Origin: an uncultured Collinsella sp.
GTDB lineage: Bacteria > Actinomycetota > Coriobacteriia > Coriobacteriales > Coriobacteriaceae
Direction: 5' to 3'
Assembly (NCBI GenBank): GCA_958437495.1
Contig: CAUBOH010000012.1
Coordinates: forward strand, 1-64,000
DNA length: 64,000 nucleotides
Positions 8,058-17,606 of the stretch are shown here, piece by piece. The notes under the pieces are model-generated. The model saw only the letters and a list, made by a program, of their open reading frames with translations, searched no databases and was not told the origin of the DNA. Position 1 is the first letter of the stretch. Every line of letters starts with the position of its first letter. A program made the translations under genes and the position numbers.

Positions 8058-8863
8058 AAGTTCTCTCCTTTTGTCACAGTCCACCATTGGCAAGGGTTCA
8101 GTATTTTAATCGCATGACGGGGGTCGACCCCGGCGTCAACTGCAGAGTTCATCAATATATCAACGAACGGTTCCTCGGAGCGGTCGTGGCCGAGCAAGAT
8201 CACCGGTAGCCCGCGCAAGGCAAGGTCTTGCGCCACGTGGTAGCCCGCCTCGCCCGTCACGACAACATCTGCGCCCGCGGCGATAGCAAGCTCTCCAAAG
8301 TCGCCCAGGGAGCCGCCCAAAATGGCGACGGTTCGGCACGGGTGCTCGGCTTCACCCCATACGCGCGGGTTGCTGTCGAAGGCCGTGGCAGCACGGGCGG
8401 CAAGATCGCGCAGCGTGCACGGGTCGTTGAGCGTTGCAAGCGCGCCCAGGCCGGTGGTCTCGGGGTCGTCCACGTGCTCCAGTGAGCACACGGGTGCGGC
8501 ACCCAGCAGCTCGCTCAGGCAGATGCGGGCTTCGTGCGAGCGGTCCAGGTTGGTGTGGAGCGAGATAATGCTCACCCCGCAGCGGGCAGCTTCGTAGAGG
8601 GCCGCGCTGCACTGGGTTCGTGTGGCATCCGCCGGGCAAAAGGCCTCGGGTGCCTTGATGTATATGGGATGATGCGTCAGCAGCACGTTGGCGCTTGCTT
8701 CTTGGGCGCGGCGAACATTAGCCTCGGTCGCATCGAGTGCGCAGGCAACGCCGGCGATCTCCGCGGCCGGATCGCCAACGGAGAGTCCTACGTGATCCCA
8801 GCCCTCGGCGTCCGCCTTGGGATAGCGTGCCAGCAGCGCGCGCTCAAGCTCGGCGACGATCAT
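8054..8863 (-). CDS. NIF3-like dinuclear metal-centre protein
   Basis: 269 residues, Nif3/YqfO/YbgI family. The metal-binding signature is complete: LLTHHPIYIK (two His), ISLHTNLDRS, VVVTGEAGYHVAQ and LLGHDRSEE. The family's biochemical role is unsettled (annotated as GTP cyclohydrolase I type 2 homologue). It lies in a tightly overlapping chain: its start overlaps the cysteine desulfurase end by 4 bases and its end overlaps the zinc-ribbon protein start. Confidence 0.92.
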   Translation of the reverse strand: MIVAELERALLARYPKADAEGWDHVGLSVGDPAAEIAGVACALDATEANVRRAQEASANVLLTHHPIYIKAPEAFCPADATRTQCSAALYEAARCGVSIISLHTNLDRSHEARICLSELLGAAPVCSLEHVDDPETTGLGALATLNDPCTLRDLAARAATAFDSNPRVWGEAEHPCRTVAILGGSLGDFGELAIAAGADVVVTGEAGYHVAQDLALRGLPVILLGHDRSEEPFVDILMNSAVDAGVDPRHAIKILNPCQWWTVTKGENL

Positions 8864-10038
8864 GCGGCGCCTACGATCGAGAGTAGCGTCTGGGCAAATT
8901 CGTCCAGATCGCCCGGATTCACGCGGTCATCAAAGGAAATGCGCAGTGCGCCCAATGCCTGCTCGCGACCGATGCCCATCGCGCTCAAAACGTGGCTGGG
9001 GTCCATACTGCCGCTCGAGCATGCCGAGCCTGCCGATACCTCAAAGCCGGCAGCGTCGAGCTTGATGATGAGCTCCTCGGAGTCCATGCCGTCAATGTAG
9101 ATCGATACCATGCCGGGCAGACGGTCGGCATGCGCGTAGTCGCCCATCGTGGCGTGAATGCGCGGATGGGCCGTAAGCGTGGCGTAGAGCTTGTCGGAAA
9201 GGGCTTGCAGCTTCTCGCGTTCCTCGGCCACATGGGGCGTCAGCGTGCGGGCGGCAGCGGCAAAGGCGAGCTGCGTGCGCAGGTCCTGCGTGCCGGCACG
9301 TCGTCCGGCTTCCTGTCCACCGCCAAAGATTCGGGGGCGCAGCGGCGTGCGGTTCTTAAGGTAGAGCGCGCCGGATGCCACAGGGCCGCCGATCTTATGC
9401 GCGGCAACGGACATGGCATCGACGCCCAGCTCGGTGACATCGAGCGGAATATGCAGATAGCCCTGGATGGCATCGGTGTGGAAAAGGGCGCCCACGGTAT
9501 GCGCGGCCGCGGCAAGCTCGCGGATGGGCTGCACCACGCCGGTCTCGTTGTTGGCAACCATGATGCTCACGAGCGCCACGTCGTCGCCTAGTAGCTCGAC
9601 AAGCGCGGCAGGCTCAATGTAGCCCGCGCGGCAAGGCGTCGCCAGGTCGACGGTAAAACCGGCGGCACGCAGCAGCGGCAGGTTGTCCAGAATCGAATCG
9701 TGCTCGATGGCAGATACGATCACGCGGTTACGCTTGCGATCGCGCTGACGGGCGCCCTCGGCAAGACCGAGCAGCGCCAGCTGGTTTGCCTCGGTGCCGC
9801 CGTTGGTCAGGATTATCTCTGATGGGCGGACGCGCGCGCCAAAGCTGCGGGCAATCTCTCGACGCGCCACTTCCAGGCGTGCAGCGGCCTTGCGGCCGAG
9901 CGAATGCAGCGAGTTGGGGTTGACGCCGGCAAGCTCGCTGTCGTCGTATTCGCGCTGCGCAAGGAGCGCCTCGGCGCGCATGGGCGTCGAGGCGGCATAG
10001 TCAAGATTAACGGGTATGCGGTTTTGACCTGCGGTCAT
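8860..10038 (-). CDS. Cysteine desulfurase, NifS/IscS family
   Basis: 392 residues. Transfers sulfur from L-cysteine to a protein persulfide for Fe-S clusters or tRNA thiolation. Seen: NGGTEANQLA (PLP phosphate site), HTDAIQGY, the Schiff-base Lys in SVAAHKIGGP, and the catalytic Cys in SAGSACSSGSMDPSHVL, which is the class I loop. No iscU or mnmA lies beside it, so the acceptor is unknown. Start ATG 10038 is the only good one; the gene follows rpe by 6 bases. Confidence 0.93.
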   Translation of the reverse strand: MTAGQNRIPVNLDYAASTPMRAEALLAQREYDDSELAGVNPNSLHSLGRKAAARLEVARREIARSFGARVRPSEIILTNGGTEANQLALLGLAEGARQRDRKRNRVIVSAIEHDSILDNLPLLRAAGFTVDLATPCRAGYIEPAALVELLGDDVALVSIMVANNETGVVQPIRELAAAAHTVGALFHTDAIQGYLHIPLDVTELGVDAMSVAAHKIGGPVASGALYLKNRTPLRPRIFGGGQEAGRRAGTQDLRTQLAFAAAARTLTPHVAEEREKLQALSDKLYATLTAHPRIHATMGDYAHADRLPGMVSIYIDGMDSEELIIKLDAAGFEVSAGSACSSGSMDPSHVLSAMGIGREQALGALRISFDDRVNPGDLDEFAQTLLSIVGAA

Positions 10039-10044
10039 AAGGGT

Positions 10045-10716
10045 TTATGCCTCCTGTGCGGCCTCGTTGCCCAGCTTCTGCAGCAGCGCAACCTCGGCAG
10101 CGGGATCTTCGGACTTAAATACGGCGGAGCCGGCCACCAGGACATCGGCACCGGCCTTGACGACCTCGGCGATGTTTTTGGAAGAGATGCCGCCGTCGAC
10201 CTCGATCATGGGCGACACGCCGTGGCGCTCGCACATGGCTTTGAGCTCGTGGAGCTTGGCGATGGTGCCCGGGATAAAGCTCTGGCCGCCAAAGCCGGGG
10301 TTCACGCTCATCAGCAGCACCATATCGACGACGTCGATGATGCTTTCGAGCACGCAGACGGGCGTGGCGGGGTTGAGCACCACGCCGGCCTTGACGCCGC
10401 GCTGCTGTAGATGGGTGAGCGTGCGGTGCAGGTGCGTGGAAGCCTCGTAGTGCACGGTGATCATGTCGGCACCGGCGTCAGCGTACCAATCGACCGTCTC
10501 GTCGGGGTTCGACACCATCAGGTGCGCGTCGACCGGTACATCGGTGGAGCGCTTGACGGCCTTGAGGATGTCAACGCCAAAAGTCAGGTTGCCGGTAAAG
10601 TGACCGTCCATGACGTCAAAGTGCACGTAGTCGGCACCGGCGATCTTGTCGAGCTCGCCCTTGAGGTTGGCCATGTCGGCCGAAAGGACAGACGGAGCGA
10701 TTTTGATGGAACCCAT
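10045..10716 (-). CDS. rpe: Ribulose-phosphate 3-epimerase
   Basis: 223 residues. Interconverts ribulose-5-P and xylulose-5-P in the pentose phosphate pathway. TIM-barrel motifs: IAPSVLSADM, VHFDVMDGHF (metal His and catalytic Asp), DAHLMV, MSVNPGFGGQSFI and EVDGGI. Start ATG 10716 is preceded by AGAAAGG. Downstream of gpsA by 18 bases. Confidence 0.97.
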   Translation of the reverse strand: MGSIKIAPSVLSADMANLKGELDKIAGADYVHFDVMDGHFTGNLTFGVDILKAVKRSTDVPVDAHLMVSNPDETVDWYADAGADMITVHYEASTHLHRTLTHLQQRGVKAGVVLNPATPVCVLESIIDVVDMVLLMSVNPGFGGQSFIPGTIAKLHELKAMCERHGVSPMIEVDGGISSKNIAEVVKAGADVLVAGSAVFKSEDPAAEVALLQKLGNEAAQEA

Positions 10717-10734
10717 GGTAGTAGCCTTTCTGCG

Positions 10735-11742
10735 CTAGTCGTTGAGTCCGTAGAACTCTTGAGAGGGGACGCGGTCGGTAAGGATCTCGAGCGCCCTATC
10801 CAAAGTAACACCGTTGTAGAGCGTTTGCTCCACGGCAAAGGTGAGCGGAATGTCTACGCCCAGTGAACGGGCGAGCTCGCTCACACTGCGGGCGGCAACG
10901 GCTCCTTCCACGACCATATGCGTGCGCGTCTGGTACTCGTCGAGCGAAACGCCGTGGGCAAACTCGTAGCCAAAGGTGCGGTTGCGCGAATGCTCGGAGG
11001 TGCAGGTGGCAATGAGGTCGCCCATGCCGGCAAGCCCCATGCAGGTCATGGCCTGGCCGCCGCGGGCGTGCACCAGGCGGCTGATCTCGGCCAGGCCGCG
11101 CGTCATGATGAGGGCGAGCGTGTTGTCGCCCGCGCCCGAGCCGGCGGAGATGCCGCATACGATGGCGATAACGTTCTTCATGGCGCCGCATACCTCGACG
11201 CCGGTCATATCCTGCGACAGGTAGATGCGGAAGGCCGTGGACAGCAGCAGCTTCTTAAAGGACTCCCCTACCTGCGAATCTTCACTGGCGATAACAGCGG
11301 CAGAGAGCCCGCCGCGGCAAATCTCCTCGGCATGGTTGGGGCCCGAGAGGGCCGCCACACGCCGCTCGTTGCCGATCCCGCTGGCAATGACCTCGCTCAT
11401 GAGCAGGCCGGACTCGGGCTCGATGCCCTTGGTGAGGCACAGAACCGGCGTCTCGGCATTGATAAACGGCGCCGCCTGGTGACAGACGTCGCGCAAGTGC
11501 GTGGAGGGCACGGCAAAGATGATCGCATCGGCACCGTCGAGCGCCTGGGCGAGCTCGGTCGTTGCTACCACGTTGTCCGGCAGCTCGTATCCCACCAGAT
11601 AGCGCGGGTTGCGATGCTCGCCGTTAATGCCGGCGGCCGTCTCCTCACTGTGGGCCCACATGGTCACGCGCTCGGCTCGCGCGGCGGCAAGGCCGGCGAC
11701 GGCGGTTCCCCAGGAGCCGGAGCCAATCAGCGCAACATTCAT
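10735..11742 (-). CDS. gpsA: NAD(P)-dependent glycerol-3-phosphate dehydrogenase
   Basis: 335 residues. Reduces dihydroxyacetone phosphate to sn-glycerol-3-phosphate for phospholipids. Rossmann motif IGSGSWGTAVAGLAA at the start; catalytic Lys in GAMKNVIAIVCGI, followed by GDNTLALIMTRGL. It lies directly after plsY, which uses glycerol-3-phosphate, so the two steps are encoded together. Confidence 0.97.
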   Translation of the reverse strand: MNVALIGSGSWGTAVAGLAAARAERVTMWAHSEETAAGINGEHRNPRYLVGYELPDNVVATTELAQALDGADAIIFAVPSTHLRDVCHQAAPFINAETPVLCLTKGIEPESGLLMSEVIASGIGNERRVAALSGPNHAEEICRGGLSAAVIASEDSQVGESFKKLLLSTAFRIYLSQDMTGVEVCGAMKNVIAIVCGISAGSGAGDNTLALIMTRGLAEISRLVHARGGQAMTCMGLAGMGDLIATCTSEHSRNRTFGYEFAHGVSLDEYQTRTHMVVEGAVAARSVSELARSLGVDIPLTFAVEQTLYNGVTLDRALEILTDRVPSQEFYGLND

Positions 11743-11751
11743 GACTCTCTC

Positions 11752-12435
11752 CTACTTATCGTCGGGCTCGGTGACGCGCTTGGTAAACGAGAGCTTGGAC
11801 TCCTTACCGCACGTGAGCTTTTTGATGTTCGCGCGATGGGCCCACACCACGGTGATGCCGATCATCGCCATGCAAAACTTAAGTCCCAGGCTGCTGTACG
11901 GAAAGACCGCGCAAGTGGCGATGGGAAGACCGATGGCCGCGGCAAGCGAGCCCACCGACACAAACTTGGTGATGGCGACGGCCACGATAAACATGCCCAG
12001 CAGCGACAGGCCAATGGGCCAGTACCAGGCGAGGATGACGCCCAGACCAACCGCGATGCCCTTGCCGCCGTGGAAGTTAAGGTAGGGCGAGAAGATGTGG
12101 CCCCATACCGCTGCCAGGCAGATGACGCCGAGCATCCAATCGCCGGGGGCTCCAGGCGCCATGATGTTCGGCGGAAAACCATAGCCCAGGTCGGCAATGA
12201 GCGGACGGGCGATAAGGACACAGATGGCGCCCTTCAGGCAGTCGAGCAGCAGCGTGAGTGCCGCTACCTTGGGGCCGGCAACGCGCAGCGCATTGGTGGT
12301 TCCGATGTTGCCGGAGCCCGCCTTGCGAATGTCGGTGTGGTTGAACACGCGGCCCAGGATCAGGCCAAACGGAATCGCTCCGATAAAGAACGAGACCACG
12401 GCGCAGATGGCGGTCAGCAGAATCGGATTATGCAT
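11752..12435 (-). CDS. plsY: Acyl-phosphate:glycerol-3-phosphate acyltransferase
   Basis: 227 residues from ATG 12435 (AAGGAG upstream). Polytopic inner-membrane enzyme that acylates glycerol-3-phosphate from acyl-phosphate. The three family motifs are visible: KAGSGNIGTTNALRV, HGGKGIAVGLGV and GAIPFGLI. The start overlaps the end of der by 8 bases. A longer frame upstream of 12435 is antisense-free noise inside der and was not used. Confidence 0.95.
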   Translation of the reverse strand: MHNPILLTAICAVVSFFIGAIPFGLILGRVFNHTDIRKAGSGNIGTTNALRVAGPKVAALTLLLDCLKGAICVLIARPLIADLGYGFPPNIMAPGAPGDWMLGVICLAAVWGHIFSPYLNFHGGKGIAVGLGVILAWYWPIGLSLLGMFIVAVAITKFVSVGSLAAAIGLPIATCAVFPYSSLGLKFCMAMIGITVVWAHRANIKKLTCGKESKLSFTKRVTEPDDK

Positions 12436-13762
12436 CCTTTTGCTCCTTCTTCCTAAAGAAGAGTCGAATGGGCGTGCCGGCGAAGTCGAATGTCGAGCGC
12501 ATACGGTTCTCCACGTAGCGCTGGTAGGTGTCGTTGACCAGGTCACTGTGGTTGACGAAGAACGTAAACGTCGGCGGGTTGATGCCCGTCTGAGTCACGT
12601 AGTGCATGCGCAGGCGGCGCTTGCCGTCTACCACGGTGTGGCCGAACTCGCGCAGGTCGGTGAGGAAGGTGTTGAGGCGCGAGGTGGTGATCTTTTGCGA
12701 GCGCGCCTTCTCAGCGGCGTCGACCATCGCCCAGATCTTCTCAACGCTGCGGCCGGTGAGGGCAGAGATGCGCAGGTACTGGGCCCAGGGAGCCATGACG
12801 CCCAGACGGCGGTCGACGGTCTCCATGCAGGCCTCGCGCTTGCGGTCGTCGTCGAGCAGGTCCCACTTGTTGAGCAGCACGACGATGGCACAGCCGCGTT
12901 CGATGGCAAGGCCCATGACCTTCTGGTCCTGCTCGGTAACGCCCACGGAGGCGTCGACGACGAGCAGTGCCACGTCGGCGCGATCGATGGCGCGCAGGCC
13001 GCGGACCATGGAGTAGTACTCGATGTTCTCGTACACGGTGCTCTTCTTGCGAATACCCGCGGTGTCGACCATGCGGTAGTGCTTGCCGTTGCGCTCAACG
13101 ACGGTGTCGATGGCGTCGCGCGTCGTGCCGGCAATGTTGGACACGATAGAGCGGTCGGCGCCCAGGATACGGTTGAACAGTGACGACTTACCGGCATTGG
13201 GGCGGCCGATGATGGCGACGTTCAGCGCGTCGGGGAACTCGTCGGCGACCTCGTCCTCCTCGTCGGGCAGCAGCGCCACGATGTCGTCGAGGAGGTCGCC
13301 CGTGCCGTGGCCGTGCAGGGCCGAAAGCGGCGTGGGCTCGCCGATACCGAGCGAATAAAACTCCCAGATGCTGTCGTTTTCGCGATCGGGGTTGTCGAGC
13401 TTGTTCACCAGCAAAAAGACCGGCTTGTCGCAGCGCTTGAGCATGCGGGCGACCGACTCGTCCTCCTCGGTGACGCCGGTGCGGCCGTCGACCACAAACA
13501 GGATGACGGCGGCTTCCTCGGCGGCGGCGAGGGCCTGGTCGCGGATGGACGTGGCAAAGACGTCATCGCTCTTGAGCGGCTCGATGCCGCCCGTGTCGAC
13601 GATGGTGAACTCGCGGCCGTTCCAATCGGCCGTGTGGTATGAGCGGTCGCGCGTAACGCCGCGGGACTCATGGACGATGGCGTCCGAGGTCTGGGCCAAG
13701 CGGTTAACGAGCGTGGACTTGCCCACGTTGGGGCGTCCGACGACGGCGACGATAGGTTTCAT
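12428..13762 (-). CDS. der: Ribosome-assembly GTPase Der (EngA)
   Basis: 444 residues from ATG 13762. Two tandem GTPase domains: GRPNVGKSTLVN, DTGG, NKLD in the first and GRPNAGKSSLFN, DTAG, NKWD in the second, then a KH-like C-terminal domain. Acts in 50S subunit maturation. The open frame continues 57 codons upstream, but that would overlap the DUF512 gene and lacks any family similarity. Confidence 0.97.
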   Translation of the reverse strand: MKPIVAVVGRPNVGKSTLVNRLAQTSDAIVHESRGVTRDRSYHTADWNGREFTIVDTGGIEPLKSDDVFATSIRDQALAAAEEAAVILFVVDGRTGVTEEDESVARMLKRCDKPVFLLVNKLDNPDRENDSIWEFYSLGIGEPTPLSALHGHGTGDLLDDIVALLPDEEDEVADEFPDALNVAIIGRPNAGKSSLFNRILGADRSIVSNIAGTTRDAIDTVVERNGKHYRMVDTAGIRKKSTVYENIEYYSMVRGLRAIDRADVALLVVDASVGVTEQDQKVMGLAIERGCAIVVLLNKWDLLDDDRKREACMETVDRRLGVMAPWAQYLRISALTGRSVEKIWAMVDAAEKARSQKITTSRLNTFLTDLREFGHTVVDGKRRLRMHYVTQTGINPPTFTFFVNHSDLVNDTYQRYVENRMRSTFDFAGTPIRLFFRKKEQKDA

Positions 13763-13772
13763 CTGCACTCCT

Positions 13773-15215
13773 TTAATGGGTAGGGTCAGCGGAATTAGTA
13801 GAGTCGGCAGGCACAATGCCAAGGATATGCTCCAGGGTATCGAGCAGCTCATGCGGCATGGTCGACACCACATGAACCTCGGCGCCGCGACTGGTAAGGC
13901 TTGCGAGTAAATCGTCACGATGATACTCGTCAAGCGTCATGCCGTCAGCGTTGAACATGAGCTTAGGCACAAAGAGCATAACCCCCGACAGGTCCTGCGG
14001 CAGTTGCTCCAAAATGTCGCAGGCGACGATGAGGCCGGTCACGTCCACGTTGCCGCCAAAGTAGCGGTTTTTGATGGCTGTGACGGTGCCGGCAAGGCCC
14101 CGTGGAGACTCCACAAAGCGCGCCACGGTGTCGCGCGCGCTGGCGCCCGAGAGGCACAGCAGACGCTGGCCACGGGCGGCGATGCCAGCACGGACGCGGG
14201 CCAGACGCTCGGCGTCGGCGGCAAGCACGTCATCGGTCTCGTCCAGATACGAGCGAATCATGCCGATGCCGTCGTAGTACTGCGGGTAGCCGTCGTAAAA
14301 GTCCGCCTCGGGCGGCTCGATGCCGGCGTCCAGATAGAACTCGTCGCTCATCTGGAAGGTGTGGCGGCCAAAGCGTTCGTAGGCACGGTCCTGGTAGGGA
14401 CGGATCATGGCAATGGTCTCGCGCGCGAGCTCAGGTTTGTCGCTGTATGACCAGGTAAAGCGATTCTGGTGCTTGGTAAAGCCCAGCGGCACGATGCCCA
14501 GGCTCGTGATCTGCTCGTGCTCCTCGCAAAAGCGCAGGGTCTTTTGCAGCTCCTCGCCGTCGTTCATGCCGGGGCACAGCACGATCTGCGCGTGTATCTC
14601 GATGCCGGCGGCCATGATGGCCTCGAGCACGTCCATACCGCGCTGGGCGTTGCGCCCCATCATGCGGCGGCGGACGTCGGGGCTCACGGCGTGGACCGAC
14701 ACGTTCATGGGGCTCATGTTGCGTTGGATGACGTTTTGAACATCTTCGTCGGTGAGATTCGTGAGCGTGACAAAGTTGCCCTGCAAAAAGCTCAGGCGGT
14801 AGTCGTCATCGCGAATATAGAGCGTTGAGCGGCCGCCCTTGGGCAGCATGGTCATAAAGCAGAACACGCAGGCGTTCACGCAGGTGCGCATGCCATCGAA
14901 GATGGGACCATCGAACTCAAGGCCCCAGTCCTCTCCCGGGAAGCGGTCGAGCTCGACGGGGGTGACGCTGTTGTCGCGCGGGTCAAAAACCTCGAGGTCG
15001 ACGATGTCGTCGTCAGCCTCCCAAAGCCACACGATCATGTCGGTGAGTGCCTCACCGTTGACCGTGAGCACGCGCATTCCCGGCTCGATACCCACATCCC
15101 ACGCGGGCGATTCGGGGCGCACGCTCTTTACGAGCGCGCCCTCACCCGGCTCGGGGTCGCGGCTGCGCCCGTAATCGGCCACCTCGGCGGCGTATGCGGG
15201 TACGGTCTGGTCCAT
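13773..15215 (-). CDS. DUF512 radical-SAM protein with N-terminal PDZ domain
   Basis: 480 residues from ATG 15215. Residues about 25-70 look like a PDZ domain (SPAWDVGIEPGMRVLTVNG). The radical-SAM cluster motif is CVNACVFCF, followed by LPKGGRSTLYIRDDDYRLSF, the signature of the DUF512 family. The substrate is not known. The family is commonly next to der, as here (11-base gap). Confidence 0.93.
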   Translation of the reverse strand: MDQTVPAYAAEVADYGRSRDPEPGEGALVKSVRPESPAWDVGIEPGMRVLTVNGEALTDMIVWLWEADDDIVDLEVFDPRDNSVTPVELDRFPGEDWGLEFDGPIFDGMRTCVNACVFCFMTMLPKGGRSTLYIRDDDYRLSFLQGNFVTLTNLTDEDVQNVIQRNMSPMNVSVHAVSPDVRRRMMGRNAQRGMDVLEAIMAAGIEIHAQIVLCPGMNDGEELQKTLRFCEEHEQITSLGIVPLGFTKHQNRFTWSYSDKPELARETIAMIRPYQDRAYERFGRHTFQMSDEFYLDAGIEPPEADFYDGYPQYYDGIGMIRSYLDETDDVLAADAERLARVRAGIAARGQRLLCLSGASARDTVARFVESPRGLAGTVTAIKNRYFGGNVDVTGLIVACDILEQLPQDLSGVMLFVPKLMFNADGMTLDEYHRDDLLASLTSRGAEVHVVSTMPHELLDTLEHILGIVPADSTNSADPTH

Positions 15216-15217
15216 GA

Positions 15218-16117
15218 TTAGCGGCAAAGCTCCTTGATGCGCGCAACGGCGCGTTCGATGTGTTCTTGCGGGGTGGAAGCGCCGGCGGTGATACCGATGT
15301 GGCGCGCGCTGGTAAACCATGCGGCCTCGAGCTCGCTTGCCTCCTCGATATGATGCGTACGCTCGCAGGCGTCCGTGCAGATCTGCGCCAGACGGCGGGT
15401 GTTGCCGGAGTTTTTGCCACCCACGACGACCATGCAGTCGCAGCGGTTGGCAAGTGCAGCGGCGGCCTGCTGGCGCTCGCTCGTAGCGGCGCAGATGGTA
15501 TTGATTACGCGCAGTTCCTGCACACGCGGGGTGATGGCAGCTACGACCTCGGCCAAGTTCTGCGCGGTCTGGGTGGTCTGCACAACGAGGCCCACCTTAC
15601 CCTTGAGCGGCAGCGCGTCCGCATCGGCGGCACAGCTTACGACCTGAGCATCATCGCCGGCGTGGCCCAGGATGCCCTCGACTTCGGGATGGCCCGGCTC
15701 GCCCACGACTACCACGTGGTAGCCCTCGCGTACCAGGCGCTCCGCCGCCACGTGGACCTTTTTCACGTAGGGGCAGGTGGCGTCGACCACGGTAAGACCG
15801 CGATCGTGAGCCGCATCGATCACCTGCGGTACCACGCCGTGGGCGCGGATGATTACGGTACCCGATGCTGCGTCGTCCAGTGTCTCGGCCAAGCCAATGC
15901 CAGCTTCGGCGAGCTCGCTCACCACGATGGGGTTATGGATGAGCGGACCCAGGGTATGGACCTGAGCGCTCTCCCCTGCCTGCGGCGCGGCGGCCAGTGC
16001 CATGTCGAGCGCGCGCTGCACGCCGTAGCAGGTGCCGGCGTGGGCTGCGATCTCGATGGTGGGCGCGCCGTTCCGGTCGGACGCAGTCGCGCTGGTACCC
16101 ATAACGTTCTCGTCCAT
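15218..16117 (-). CDS. ispH: 4-hydroxy-3-methylbut-2-enyl diphosphate reductase
   Basis: 299 residues from ATG 16117. Last step of the MEP isoprenoid pathway. Three cluster Cys are visible in AGTCYGVQRA, VDATCPYVKK and INTICAAT; substrate-site motifs LGPLIHN, RAHGV and SGNTRRL follow the family. Ends 3 bases before the DUF512 start and begins just after the plsC end. Confidence 0.97.
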   Translation of the reverse strand: MDENVMGTSATASDRNGAPTIEIAAHAGTCYGVQRALDMALAAAPQAGESAQVHTLGPLIHNPIVVSELAEAGIGLAETLDDAASGTVIIRAHGVVPQVIDAAHDRGLTVVDATCPYVKKVHVAAERLVREGYHVVVVGEPGHPEVEGILGHAGDDAQVVSCAADADALPLKGKVGLVVQTTQTAQNLAEVVAAITPRVQELRVINTICAATSERQQAAAALANRCDCMVVVGGKNSGNTRRLAQICTDACERTHHIEEASELEAAWFTSARHIGITAGASTPQEHIERAVARIKELCR

Positions 16118-16119
16118 GG

Positions 16120-16848
16120 TTAGAACCTGCCCGGGTGCTCGGCGCACAGCTCGTCTCGCATGGCGTAGACGCGGTTCATGGCCTCGGACTCAAACCAGGC
16201 CAGACGCTCCGTGCGCTTAAGCCCGGCCGGCGCGTCGGAAAGTGAGACGGCCTTGCCGGCACGAATCCAACATTTCTTGGGACGCATAATCTTTTTGCCC
16301 GCAGGCGTGATGTCGGACCAGCCGCAGATGGCGAGCGGATTCACGGGTGCCTTGCCCATCTGGGCGATGAGCGCAAAGCCGCCGTGGACCTCGGGTTTGA
16401 TCTCGCGCGAGCGGATGCGCGTGCCCTCGGGGAAGATCAGGACGTCCTCGCCGCGCTGCAGTGCATGCTGGGCGGCGCGCAGGCACTTCATGTCGGCGGT
16501 ACCGCGCTCGACGGGAATGCCACCTACGCGGCTAAAGGCCCAGCGTACGATTTTGCTCTTGGCGAACTCGGACTTAAAAATAGGGCGAATGCGGCGGCCG
16601 CCAAAGAACAGCGCCGTCTCTACGGCCAGCAACTCGGCCATCGAGGTGTGGTTGCAGATGACCACGCTGCCGCGGCCTTCCTGGCGCTCAAAAAGCAGAT
16701 CGGCGTCCTCGACCTTCCAGCGCCACATGAGCTTTGAGAAAGCCCAAAGGATTGCCATGACAACGGCGACGGTGCCGCGGATAAGCGCGGGGAACTCGGC
16801 ATAAGGGGCGTTGTAATAGTCCTCGGGCGTCTGTTTAAACAGGCGCAT
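16120..16848 (-). CDS. 1-acyl-glycerol-3-phosphate acyltransferase-like protein
   Basis: 242 residues, PlsC family. One hydrophobic N-terminal segment (about 22-42), then block I NHTSMAE, block III FPEGTRIRS and block II-like GGIPVERG. Expected to acylate lysophosphatidate at the membrane. Oddity: block I reads HX4E instead of the usual HX4D, a conservative change at a catalytic position. It follows cmk by 3 bases and precedes ispH. Confidence 0.88.
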   Translation of the reverse strand: MRLFKQTPEDYYNAPYAEFPALIRGTVAVVMAILWAFSKLMWRWKVEDADLLFERQEGRGSVVICNHTSMAELLAVETALFFGGRRIRPIFKSEFAKSKIVRWAFSRVGGIPVERGTADMKCLRAAQHALQRGEDVLIFPEGTRIRSREIKPEVHGGFALIAQMGKAPVNPLAICGWSDITPAGKKIMRPKKCWIRAGKAVSLSDAPAGLKRTERLAWFESEAMNRVYAMRDELCAEHPGRF

Positions 16849-16851
16849 GGG

Positions 16852-17538
16852 CTACCTCCTTTGGTTGATGAGGTCCTCGATAATGCGAACGACCTCGTCG
16901 ATGGTGTGGGCGGTGGAGTCGACGTGCACGGCGTCCTCGGCGGGCACGAGCGGCGCAACCTTACGACTGCTGTCGAGCTTGTCGCGCTGCTTGAGGGCAT
17001 CGAGGGTCTTGTCGACCTCGGCCTCGAGCAGCTCGGTGGTGAGCGGCTGGGCGTCGTCCTGGTGGCGCTGCAGCACGCGGCGACGGGCGCGCTCACGCGG
17101 GTCGGCGGTCAGAAAGACCTTGACCTGCGCGTTGGGGAATACGACGGTTCCGATGTCGCGACCCTCGGCCACAATATCGCGATCCTCGGCGGCGCGGCGC
17201 TGATGGATGAGCATGGCCGCGCGCACGCCCGGGTAGGCCGAGACCTTGGACACGTTGGCGTCGACCTGCGGGGTGCGAATGGCAGCCGAGGCGTCCTTGC
17301 CGTCAATGGTCAGGCGAGTGTCCTCGCCAGTGCCGTTGGTAAAGTGGATCTCGATTTGCTCGGCGAGGGCGTCGATGGCCGCCTCGTCGTCCAGGTCGAT
17401 GCCGCGGTCGAGCGCGGCGAAGGTGACGGCGCGATACATGGCGCCCGTATCGAGCTTGTTAAAGCCCAGCTGGCGGGCAATCTCCTTGGCGATGGTGGAC
17501 TTTCCGGAACCGGCGGGGCCGTCGATGGCGACGATCAT
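16852..17538 (-). CDS. cmk: Cytidylate kinase
   Basis: 228 residues from ATG 17538 (AGGAAG upstream). Phosphorylates CMP and dCMP. P-loop GPAGSGKSTIAK, then LDTGAMYRAVT, and DIGTVVFPNA with the LID arginines (REARRRV-like RERARRRV). Upstream 68 bases to rluB form a short gap; the longer open frame upstream is not used. Confidence 0.96.
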   Translation of the reverse strand: MIVAIDGPAGSGKSTIAKEIARQLGFNKLDTGAMYRAVTFAALDRGIDLDDEAAIDALAEQIEIHFTNGTGEDTRLTIDGKDASAAIRTPQVDANVSKVSAYPGVRAAMLIHQRRAAEDRDIVAEGRDIGTVVFPNAQVKVFLTADPRERARRRVLQRHQDDAQPLTTELLEAEVDKTLDALKQRDKLDSSRKVAPLVPAEDAVHVDSTAHTIDEVVRIIEDLINQRR

Positions 17539-17606
17539 GCAATGCTTCCTTTCGGTGGTTGACGTGCTGGTATGAGACGCGGGCGCTGTATTGGTTGACG
17601 GTCTGC

